Assembly: GCA_039819065.1 (NCBI GenBank)
Contig: JBCBSS010000001.1
Span: forward strand, 1-64,000
Length of the DNA stretch: 64,000 nucleotides
Direction: 5' to 3'
Source of the DNA: JBCBSS01 sp039819065
GTDB lineage: Bacteria > Bacteroidota > Bacteroidia > Cytophagales > Cyclobacteriaceae
How positions within the stretch are numbered: position 1 is the first letter of the stretch; each line of letters begins with the position of its first letter. Position numbers and translations under genes: made by a program. The notes under the pieces are model-generated. The model was not told the DNA's origin, did not search any database, and saw only the letters and a list, made by a program, of their open reading frames with translations. Shown one piece after another: positions 34,613 to 41,771 of this stretch.

Positions 34613-35170
34613 CTAGTTCGCATGGTAGGCTTGTCTTACAATATTGATCATTTCATCATCCATATCATTGGGGCCTTCGATGATTGTCTCAAAATTTATT
34701 CGTGTACTGGCCAAAGACTTGGTCATTTTGAACTTGTCATTTTGAAAGCCTTCCGGTAGGTTAAGTGCTAGCACCATATTATCATGTTTATCCATGGTCA
34801 CTAAAGCAAATTGCGTCTTTCTATAAAAAGGAATATAGGTCTGACAGGGTTTCACTTCCACATCTTTCCCAAATGATAGAATGGCATCGGATATGTGCTT
34901 ATACATCTTCAAAGATGACTTAGTCTTGAACAATTGATCAATAAATAGATCCGGATTGGTATACTTATCTGTACCGGAATACTGCTCAAATATCTTCTGT
35001 GCCTGAAAGTGTCCTAAATTGTGTTCTGTTTTAAGAAATGTCATGACAGATTTCTTATCGGTATGCTGAGCTTGACTAAGGATTTCCAACCACTCCTCCA
35101 ATGTTTTGCCAGTTTTCTGTTTTAAGTTCCGGATGATCGCTTCACCCATTTCTTTCGGTCCTAATGCCAT
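34613..35170 (-). CDS. DUF4287/DUF5655 protein
   Basis: From the ATG at 35170 it is 185 aa; the longer frame to 35275 overlaps the upstream gene and is rejected. The N-terminal DUF4287 part (about 1-75) has KQKTGKTLEEWLEILS and FLKTEHNLGHFQAQKIFEQY. The C-terminal DUF5655 part (about 88-180) has VEVKPCQTYIPFYRKTQFALV and ends DDEMINIVRQAY. This two-domain form is often encoded beside SRPBCC proteins and ArsR or other small regulators. The function is unknown; the C-terminal fold is related to small nucleic-acid-binding modules, but that does not settle its role. Confidence 0.8.
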   Translation of the reverse strand: MALGPKEMGEAIIRNLKQKTGKTLEEWLEILSQAQHTDKKSVMTFLKTEHNLGHFQAQKIFEQYSGTDKYTNPDLFIDQLFKTKSSLKMYKHISDAILSFGKDVEVKPCQTYIPFYRKTQFALVTMDKHDNMVLALNLPEGFQNDKFKMTKSLASTRINFETIIEGPNDMDDEMINIVRQAYHAN

Positions 35171-35177
35171 AGTAGAA

Positions 35178-35723
35178 TTAATTTGAAGTAGAGAATTTGT
35201 TACGAAGAAAATAAGATACTGCCGAACCTGCCAAAAACCAGCCGGCCAGCATGTTAAGCCACCTGGCAAGTACATATTCTGTAGAGAATGCCCACCAGTT
35301 CCATAATGGCAGAAAGAATGTCAAACCTACCAATACGCCAATGCCCATTATGAATTTTACACGTGTCCAATGTTTGGCGAAGCCTGTCCGTAGCAATAAG
35401 TAAGTGATAAGTATCCAAACAAGAAGTTGTGTCAGTAATTCTACACCCATGAATTTGGCAGGGTTATAAAAGGAGGGATCGCTCTTGGCTACAAAGTAAA
35501 CAATCTCTTGTGCTTCGCCGTTACGCTTACTCTCATCGCCATGAGGCCATACATACATGCCGCTTTCGGGCATATTAGCATTCAGTGTTTCATTTACTAA
35601 ATGTGGATTGGATACTTTTTTATAAGGCTGATGCAGTAGAGGATTGAACCACTCGGTCGCTCCCCAAAGAAACATCACTAAGGTTCCGATCAGTGAAGCT
35701 TTGAACAGAGATTTGGTTTTCAT
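35178..35723 (-). CDS. Membrane protein, first gene of the second ArsR operon
   Basis: A 181-aa membrane protein from ATG 35723 with four helices (about residues 7-25, 93-113, 119-141, 150-170). Between the first and second helix is an ~65-residue non-cytoplasmic loop with ESGMYVWPHGDESKRNGEAQEIVYFVAK. I do not recognise a family name. It stands 7 bp upstream of the DUF4287/DUF5655 gene. Two 16-bp palindromes lie just upstream, so it begins the operon membrane protein - DUF4287/5655 - SRPBCC - ArsR. Confidence 0.75.
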   Translation of the reverse strand: MKTKSLFKASLIGTLVMFLWGATEWFNPLLHQPYKKVSNPHLVNETLNANMPESGMYVWPHGDESKRNGEAQEIVYFVAKSDPSFYNPAKFMGVELLTQLLVWILITYLLLRTGFAKHWTRVKFIMGIGVLVGLTFFLPLWNWWAFSTEYVLARWLNMLAGWFLAGSAVSYFLRNKFSTSN

Positions 35724-35743
35724 TTTATTACTTTCGTAAGTAT

Positions 35744-35787
35744 GTAACAATTTTGTTACACAAATATATACGTAACAAAATTGTTAC
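35744..35787. promoter_or_regulatory. Tandem ArsR operators, GTAACA type
   Basis: Two perfect 16-bp palindromes, GTAACA-ATTT-TGTTAC at 35744-35759 and GTAACA-AAAT-TGTTAC at 35772-35787, 28 bp start to start. They lie 21-64 bp upstream of the first gene of the operon. The arms differ from those of the first ArsR operon by one base (A instead of C at position 6). Confidence 0.78.
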
Positions 35788-35929
35788 GCAAAATAAACTT
35801 GTTCTAATAGCATATTGAGTGGATAACTTTTGTCTAGTGTTCGATAACTTACTGGGGTAATTCTATTATGGCTTTCCTTAAGTGATCAAATTGAAAAGTT
35901 AGATATATTGCAGACTGTAATTACCTCAT

Positions 35930-36508
35930 ATGTTTGACCTGTTAAAAGCCAACCTTAGAAGTAAGATCAACTTGAGTGATGAGCAATTCGAGCAAATCAC
36001 ACCAAAACTCAAGTTGAAATTCCTTAAGAAAAAGAAGGATCTTATCATGGAGGGGCAAGTTTGCCAACAGGTGGCTTTCGTAAACAAAGGGGCATTGCGT
36101 TCTTACAGTGTCGATAATAAAGGCCAACAACATGTAATACAATTGGCCGTAGAGGATTATTGGATAGCCGACCTTTACAGCTTCTTGACCCAAACACCTT
36201 CCCAATTAAGCATAGAGGCCATTGAAGATTGTGAGTTGCTCATGCTGAGGTACGACGACTTACAAACGCTTTATGATAAAATACCTCCACTCGAAAGGTA
36301 CTTTAGAAAGTTGGCCGAAAGGGCTTATATCGCTACTCAGCAGAGGCTAAACGTTACGCTAAGCACTTCAGCCGAAGATCGTTATAAAGAATTGATAGAA
36401 AAACACCCTTCTATAGTTCAGCGGATTCCATTAGTTCATATTGCTTCCTACCTGGGCATTACTCCTGAGAGCCTTAGCCGCGTTAGAAAGCAGCTTTACA
36501 AAAGCTAA
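35930..36508 (+). CDS. Crp/Fnr-family regulator
   Basis: A 192-aa transcription factor. The cyclic-nucleotide-type beta-roll (about residues 20-115) has DLIMEGQVCQQVAFVNKGALRSYSVD and AVEDYWIADLYSFLTQTPS. The C-terminal HTH region (about 150-190) ends IVQRIPLVHIASYLGITPESLSRVRKQLY. The recognition helix (TPESLSRVRK) is clear, but the cAMP-binding Arg is not, so the effector is open. No Cys cluster for an iron-sulfur centre exists. It stands 140 bp upstream of the SnoaL/YceI pair and may regulate them. Confidence 0.88.
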   Translation: MFDLLKANLRSKINLSDEQFEQITPKLKLKFLKKKKDLIMEGQVCQQVAFVNKGALRSYSVDNKGQQHVIQLAVEDYWIADLYSFLTQTPSQLSIEAIEDCELLMLRYDDLQTLYDKIPPLERYFRKLAERAYIATQQRLNVTLSTSAEDRYKELIEKHPSIVQRIPLVHIASYLGITPESLSRVRKQLYKS

Positions 36509-36584
36509 GGCCTACTTTTAAGGCACCTCCTTTTCTTCTTAACATAGATCAAGTCTATTTCTTACCATAACTCAATGCAGTTGA

Positions 36585-36609
36585 TTTGAGCGTTTCCCAA
36601 CTTTGTATT
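36585..36609 (+). promoter_or_regulatory. Putative promoter element of the second SnoaL-like gene
   Basis: TTTG, CGTTTCC, CAACTTTGTATT lies 39 bp before the start codon and mirrors the element at 4440-4462. Its function as a promoter is inferred from the repeat between two paralogous genes and the resemblance to the Bacteroidota -7 box. Confidence 0.3.
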
Positions 36610-36648
36610 GTCATTTAAATCATACATCAATTTTAAAATATAATTCGA

Positions 36649-37017
36649 ATGGAAACTACTGCATTAACTCTAGAAGAAAGAATCAACACATTGAACAACA
36701 TGATCTTAGAAGGTAAAGTCCTTGAGGCTTTTGACCAATTCTACGCACCCAATGTAGTGATGCAAGAAAACGAAAATCCTCCAACTGAAGGTAAACCTGC
36801 TTGCCGTCTACAAGAAGAAGCATTCGTTGGTGGGTTGACAGAATTCAGAGGTGCTGCTGTTAAGAACGTTTTGGTTAGCGACGATATCACCGTAGTGGAG
36901 TGGGATTTCGACTATACTCACAAAGACTGGGGTGACAGAAAATATACACAGGTATCAGTTCAGCGATGGAATGACGAAGGTCAGATCGTAAACGAGAAAT
37001 TCTATTACAACAAATAG
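36649..37017 (+). CDS. SnoaL-like (NTF2-fold) protein
   Basis: A 122-aa cytoplasmic NTF2-fold protein: LEERINTLNNMILEGKVLEAFDQFYAPNVVMQENENPPTEG at the N-terminus, the central VLVSDDITVVEWDFDY strand and the ending QVSVQRWNDEGQIVNEKFYY. This stretch of paired acidic and aromatic residues is typical of the SnoaL_2/3 type. It is a paralogue of the protein at 4488-4838. The YceI gene begins 36 bp downstream of its stop. Confidence 0.78.
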   Translation: METTALTLEERINTLNNMILEGKVLEAFDQFYAPNVVMQENENPPTEGKPACRLQEEAFVGGLTEFRGAAVKNVLVSDDITVVEWDFDYTHKDWGDRKYTQVSVQRWNDEGQIVNEKFYYNK

Positions 37018-37053
37018 TTGATTCAATTCAACGGACTACAATCAATTAATACG

Positions 37054-37713
37054 ATGAAAAGGACTAGAAAATTCGTCGCATTGGCTTTGGTAGCCTTAGC
37101 CTCTGCGGTAGCTTTACAAAGCTTCGTAATTAACAAACCAGCAAAATCCTCAGAAGAAGTTCTCACTTCTGCGGACTCATCGGTTGCAGGTGACTGGGCA
37201 GTAGATGTAGCTCACTCAACCGTTAAATTCACTGTGTCTCACCTCGTAATTTCTGAGGTAGAGGGTAACTTCAAGGTATATTCTGGTTCCGTTAATGCCA
37301 ACGGCAATGATTTCTCAAATGCCAAAGTTGACTTCTCTGTAGATGTGAATAGCATCGACACCGACAACGAGATGAGGGATAAACACCTGAAATCAGATGA
37401 TTTCTTCAATGCTGCGAAATTCCCCACGATGAAGTTTAAAAGTACTTCTTTCAAAAAAGGAAAAGGTAACAAGTATACTTTGGCTGGAGATTTGACAATC
37501 CGTGACGTTACTAAAAGTGTGAAATTCGATGTTACTTATGGCGGTACTGCTAAAGATGGATACGGTAATACTAAAGCAGGATTCAAAGCTTCAACTACAA
37601 TTAACCGTTTCGATTACGGTCTTAAGTGGAATGCTTTGACCGAAGCCGGTGGTGCCACGGTAGGTAAGGAAGTAGATATAGACCTCAAGCTTGAATTAGC
37701 TGCTAAAAAGTAA
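37054..37713 (+). CDS. YceI-family secreted lipocalin-like protein
   Basis: From the ATG at 37054 it is 219 aa with a signal segment (residues 5-25, VALALVALASAVALQSFV). The YceI domain fills about 44-218: WAVDVAHSTVKFTVSHLVISEVEGNF, DKHLKSDDFFNAAKFPTMKF and INRFDYGLKWN. YceI proteins form a lipocalin-like barrel that binds polyisoprenoid lipids in the periplasm and respond to base or osmotic stress in E. coli. A TTG at 37018 would extend it by 12 residues and is less likely. A terminator follows directly. Confidence 0.9.
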   Translation: MKRTRKFVALALVALASAVALQSFVINKPAKSSEEVLTSADSSVAGDWAVDVAHSTVKFTVSHLVISEVEGNFKVYSGSVNANGNDFSNAKVDFSVDVNSIDTDNEMRDKHLKSDDFFNAAKFPTMKFKSTSFKKGKGNKYTLAGDLTIRDVTKSVKFDVTYGGTAKDGYGNTKAGFKASTTINRFDYGLKWNALTEAGGATVGKEVDIDLKLELAAKK

Positions 37714-37750
37714 TTCGGCTTACCTTATAATTATTAACTATGGACAGAAG

Positions 37751-37776
37751 CGCCGGTCAAAATGACCGGCGTTTTT
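37751..37776 (+). terminator. Rho-independent terminator after the yceI-like gene
   Basis: CGCCGGTCA, a 3-nt AAA loop, TGACCGGCG and five T residues form a strong terminator 38 bp past the YceI stop codon. Confidence 0.92.
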
Positions 37777-38324
37777 GTTATGTGGGATTCTTATCTGTTA
37801 ATCAGTTGAGGTGAAGAGATTCCCCGGATTTTCTCCTGCGTCGAAAACCGTGGAATGATGAAGTGCAGTGAAGTAACCTAAACTTACTTCCGATCATTTC
37901 TACCCATCCTTGAAACGACTGGCTAAAGAGATAGATTTCTAGTACCTCGAAATGATATGTTGAGGAAAGCCGAAGGCTAAAAGCTTAAATTCAAGAATGG
38001 AAAATGTGCCTTACCGTCATTCCCTTGCGACCTTGCGCAGCTTGGGAGACTTGGGAATCTCTTAGCAGTTAAGCCCTCGTTGGAGACAATACCCTAAGAA
38101 GGGCCGTAATGAGATTCCCCGGATTCGTTCCTTCGTCACGAACCGTGAAATGACGCGGTACGCAGAAGCTTATCTAAACCTTAATCCCCAATCACTTTCT
38201 GCCCTTACCGGAGCTGTCTCCGACGAGTATATGATGTGGCCATAATACACTTAGTCATATCCTTATGGATTTGTATGGCCTTTAGGGTTAATATCAAAAA
38301 GGGGGTGGAAATGATAGTCGTGGT

Positions 38325-38378
38325 GTAAAACGAACATTCCTGTTCGTTTATACAAGCGAACAAGAATGTTCGCTTTAC
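38325..38378. repeat. 22-bp inverted repeat with CGAACA arms
   Basis: GTAAAACGAACATTCCTGTTCG (22 bp) and its complement with two mismatches flank a 10-nt loop. Each arm is itself a palindrome around CGAACA...TGTTCG. A structure of two nested palindromes is typical of REP/BIME units. Confidence 0.6.
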
Positions 38379-38453
38379 CTAGCGACTGTAATCTTTTACG
38401 CCCTAGTTAGAGTTGTCTCCAACGAGTATAAGCTATAGCCAAAGTAGGTATGA

Positions 38454-38477
38454 CTTTTTGGTGACAACACCAAAAAG
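38454..38477 (-). terminator. Hairpin downstream of the trehalase operon
   Basis: CTTTTTGGTG, ACAA, CACCAAAAAG form a perfect 10-bp stem 45 bp downstream of the GH37 stop on the reverse strand. A sister hairpin (TTTGTTGGTG, TTTT, CACCAACAAA) lies at 54971-54994. It may end the leftward operon. Confidence 0.5.
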
Positions 38478-38522
38478 GGCTTTGAGGGGCTATAATGAGA
38501 TTATACTTCTTGATCGCTTACA

Positions 38523-40127
38523 TCAAAACACCTCTATCTCGTATCCTTCTGTGATCAACTTCAGGGCAACTCCATTGCTCCAGCCGAACCCATCTTGAAG
38601 TGGGTACTCTCCACCACCTGCCTCAAGGTCATTGGTCGTGACATTGTATTTTTCTACCATCTTACCGGTGGCTTTATAGACCCGCTCATTCAAGGCTAAC
38701 CATCTTGAGGCAGCTTCTTCGGCTAATTCATCATAGTTATAGTTTTGCAGGCCCTTGATGGCCATCCATTGCAATGGTGCCCAACCATTAGGCGCATCCC
38801 ATTGCTCACCGGTGGCACTTAGGGTCGTGACAAAGCCCCCCGTTTTGAGGAAGTCTGCTTCTAGTTTCTCAGCTACGGCTTTGGCCTGACTTACTGAAGA
38901 AAGCTGAAAGAATAATGGATAGGTTCCTGCCATAGATAAACGTCCGGTGGAAGCGCCTTTGATAAAGTCGTAATCAGTGAAGAATGATCTTTCTTCGTCC
39001 CAGAAGTATTTTGAAATAGCTTCTTTGCGTGTATTGGCCTTATCTAAGTACAACTGATACCTCTCCGCATCACCTGATTGCTCGTAAGCGACTGATAAAG
39101 TAAGCTCCAAGTGAAACAGCAGACTATTCAAGTCTACAGGTAGTATATCGGTGGTGTGAATGGTTCCCAGATTCTGATCATCTTCAAACCACCTACTGCT
39201 GAAGTCCCATCCCGACTCACAGGCGGCACGGAGATCACGATATAACTTTTCCTCCTCTCTACCGGTCTCTTTCAATAAGTGTACATCTTCCTTGTATGAT
39301 TCTGGTCGAGGCTCCGCATAATTGTCCCAATAGCGATTCAATATTTCTCCATCTGGTAGCATCACCACACGGCGATGGGTGTTATTGTCACTGGTCAATT
39401 GGTCGGCCCCTTCCATCCAGAATGCGTATTCCTTCTCCAATGATGTCAAATACTTTGAAACATCGACATCTGCTTTTTGCGATATCAGCTTGACCATCAA
39501 AGAGTAGAACGGCGGCTGAGACCTACCCAAAAAGTAATTGCGATTACCGTTAGGGATAAAACCGATAGAGTCAATGATGAAAGAAAAGTTATCCACCATA
39601 TTTATAGCCATCTTATGCTGTCCAGACACCTCCAAGCCAAGCATGGTAAAGTAACTGTCCCAATAGTATATCTCGGAAAAACGGCCACCGGGCACGATGT
39701 ATGAATTGGGTATAGGAATCAGGGAAGAGTTGGGGTTATACTGATCAGGTTTTCGTGTCAGTACCGGCCAAAGTTGTGCAATGTGATCTTCCATAGCTCT
39801 GGAAGTATCTGATGTAAATCCTGTCCCTGGTGTTATTGGCGGTGTAAAATACTCCTCTACAAAGTCCGACAATTCAAAGTCTTCCTTATTTTTTTGTTGC
39901 TCATAAATCGATACGATTTCTGATAAAGGTTTCTTGGGATTGCAATCCACAAAGGTCTTAGAATCAGGAAAAACAGCCTCTAGCTGAACAGCCTTAAATA
40001 AGTCTGTGGTATAAAAATCAACCTTTGCAGTACCTTCAGTACTTTGATCGGTCGATGTTTCTTGCGCATTCTGACAGCCTATTACAAGCCCTACTAGTAA
40101 CAAAAAAATCAGATTTGTCAATTTCAT
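38523..40127 (-). CDS. GH37 trehalase, lipoprotein
   Basis: A 534-aa lipoprotein with lipobox LVIGC (Cys18). Both GH37 signatures are present: PGGRFSEIYYWDSY (146-159) and QWDAPNGWAP (442-451). The catalytic acid Asp308 sits in ESGWDFSSRW, and Glu492 in VEKYNV matches the catalytic base of E. coli TreA. The Gly-rich lid GGGEYPLQDGFGW (504-516) is intact. It hydrolyses trehalose to two glucose molecules, here at the outer face of a membrane, most likely in the periplasm. It is the last gene of a leftward cluster, 21 bp after an SSS transporter gene that would take up the glucose. Confidence 0.93.
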   Translation of the reverse strand: MKLTNLIFLLLVGLVIGCQNAQETSTDQSTEGTAKVDFYTTDLFKAVQLEAVFPDSKTFVDCNPKKPLSEIVSIYEQQKNKEDFELSDFVEEYFTPPITPGTGFTSDTSRAMEDHIAQLWPVLTRKPDQYNPNSSLIPIPNSYIVPGGRFSEIYYWDSYFTMLGLEVSGQHKMAINMVDNFSFIIDSIGFIPNGNRNYFLGRSQPPFYSLMVKLISQKADVDVSKYLTSLEKEYAFWMEGADQLTSDNNTHRRVVMLPDGEILNRYWDNYAEPRPESYKEDVHLLKETGREEEKLYRDLRAACESGWDFSSRWFEDDQNLGTIHTTDILPVDLNSLLFHLELTLSVAYEQSGDAERYQLYLDKANTRKEAISKYFWDEERSFFTDYDFIKGASTGRLSMAGTYPLFFQLSSVSQAKAVAEKLEADFLKTGGFVTTLSATGEQWDAPNGWAPLQWMAIKGLQNYNYDELAEEAASRWLALNERVYKATGKMVEKYNVTTNDLEAGGGEYPLQDGFGWSNGVALKLITEGYEIEVF

Positions 40128-40148
40128 TGATTTAAAAAAATTAGGGAG

Positions 40149-41756
40149 TTAGAAAAATTGTGGTAACATGATACTGAAAGCAACTATAACCACAAAATAA
40201 ACCAATAGAATAAGGTTTTCAAGACTCAACCATTTCTTTTGATCATTTCGCGTTTCAGAATTACCCGATTGGCCTTGACCAATTAAAAGACTCACTATCA
40301 AAGCAATAGCCATTGTCACTATACCACCAATGGCATTCCACCAAAACCAGAATACATTGTCAATGAAAAACAGCCAAAGTATGAGGTTCACCCCCACACC
40401 ACTGAGTAGCCCTGCATTCATACCAATGCCATTGGTTTTCTTAGTAGTAAGTGCCAGTAAAAAAGTAGCTAGAATCGGCCCATAGAATAATGACCCTACT
40501 TTATTGATGGCTTCGATAACGGTATCAGCAATCTGGCCAGAAAAGAAAGCGACAATGATGCAAGCAACACCCCAGGCCAAACTTAAGTATTTAGAATATC
40601 GAAGCTTTTTAGTGGCAAGTGCTTCATCACTTTCAGCCTTTTTGTTTCTATAAATCAAATCCTCCATGGTAGCAGCACTGAGGGAGTTGATAGCAGAGCT
40701 TAACGACGACATGGCTGCTGAGAGTATGGCTACGATCAAAAGGCCAAGGATACCATGTGGTAGATAATTGGCGATGAATAGTGGCATTAAACGGTCTGGT
40801 TGATCAGCAGGGATTTTGGCCAAAAATTCTGGTTCGCTCATCGCTAGTGTGCCAATTACCAATCCCATCATGCAATAGCATACGGTGATGGGGAAACGCA
40901 TCAATCCATTGAAAAGCAACATTCTTTTCACCTGGCCAAAATTTCGAGCAGAGAGTGCTCTTTGGGCCTGGCTTTGGTCGCAGCCATAATAGGACATATA
41001 TAGAAACAGGCCACCTAAAAGCATAGGCCAAAAACCAAACTCATTACCCTTGGCTGACTTCTCATCGGCATTGAGGCTTATGCCCCAGTCATCGAAATTC
41101 ACAACGTCCAATCTTGATCTATCGACGGATTCCAGGAACACATCCCAACCTCCGAGTTTGTCAAGGCCATAGAACAAACAGACCAGTATGCCGATGAAAA
41201 TGATCACCATCTGGATGGCATCTCCCCAAACCACAGCTTTCATCCCACCTTGATAAGAATAAATTAACGTGATTACGCCCGTGATCAACAAAGTCGCCCA
41301 GATGGGTATGCTGAAAACTGCTGAAAGGATCAAAGCCACGGCATAGATCATTATAGCGGTGGCGAAAGCACGACTGAATTGAAAGACGATAGAAATGATA
41401 ACCCGGGTACTGCTACCGAAACGCCTTTCCAGGTATTCATAAATACTTGTAATCCCGGCGCCATAGATCTTCGGCATGATCACCACGATCAGCAATATCA
41501 TTGCTATGGGCACTGCAAATTCGTAACTCAACCATTGCAATCCACCTCCTTTTCTTATGCCTACAAATGCTGAGGCAGAAATGAAACTAATGGCTGACAG
41601 CTGTGTAGCCATGGTGGAAAGACCCAGCTCAAACCAACCGAAGCTCTTCCCTCCCAGGAAATAGTCTTTAGTGTCTTTCTGTCCTTTGAAAAAATAGCCC
41701 AGCCCCAACAAACCGGCTGAGTAAACAACGATAATGATGATGTCAAGATAGTTCAT
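40149..41756 (-). CDS. Sodium:solute symporter (SSS family) of the trehalose cluster
   Basis: A 535-aa membrane protein with about 13-14 helices. SSS features: DYFLGGKSFGWFELGLSTMATQLSAISFI (helix 1-2), YEYLERRFGSSTR, GYYMSYYGCDQSQAQRALSARN-like stretch with YGCDQSQAQRALSARN, and the core ILSAAMSSLSSAINSLSAATMEDL. It lies between the GH65 gene (15 bp) and the GH37 gene (21 bp), so it is co-transcribed with both. The probable substrate is glucose from trehalose, or trehalose itself. It is a paralogue of the transporter at 26425-28248 but clearly different in sequence. Confidence 0.92.
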   Translation of the reverse strand: MNYLDIIIIVVYSAGLLGLGYFFKGQKDTKDYFLGGKSFGWFELGLSTMATQLSAISFISASAFVGIRKGGGLQWLSYEFAVPIAMILLIVVIMPKIYGAGITSIYEYLERRFGSSTRVIISIVFQFSRAFATAIMIYAVALILSAVFSIPIWATLLITGVITLIYSYQGGMKAVVWGDAIQMVIIFIGILVCLFYGLDKLGGWDVFLESVDRSRLDVVNFDDWGISLNADEKSAKGNEFGFWPMLLGGLFLYMSYYGCDQSQAQRALSARNFGQVKRMLLFNGLMRFPITVCYCMMGLVIGTLAMSEPEFLAKIPADQPDRLMPLFIANYLPHGILGLLIVAILSAAMSSLSSAINSLSAATMEDLIYRNKKAESDEALATKKLRYSKYLSLAWGVACIIVAFFSGQIADTVIEAINKVGSLFYGPILATFLLALTTKKTNGIGMNAGLLSGVGVNLILWLFFIDNVFWFWWNAIGGIVTMAIALIVSLLIGQGQSGNSETRNDQKKWLSLENLILLVYFVVIVAFSIMLPQFF

Positions 41757-41771
41757 AGGGTGAGGTTAAGG

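Larger units (their letters stand above)
37816..38477. repeat. Cluster of palindromic REP-like repeats in a gene-free spacer
   Basis: The 740-bp spacer between the yceI-like terminator and the trehalase gene has no gene. It holds two copies of the ATTCCCCGG palindrome (37816-37860, 38111-38155), a 22-bp inverted repeat with CGAACA/TGTTCG arms (38325-38378), direct copies of TGTCTCC(A/G)ACGAGTATA (38215-38230, 38414-38429) with an inverted partial copy at 38078-38089, and the hairpin TTTTTGGTG-ACAA-CACCAAAAA (38455-38476). Copies of several of these occur in other spacers of the window. Confidence 0.65.

Noticed and set aside
37714..38522. A CRISPR array or small gene in the repeat-rich spacer
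   Set aside because: The repeats are different palindromes at irregular distances, with no constant repeat-spacer pattern and no coding signal.
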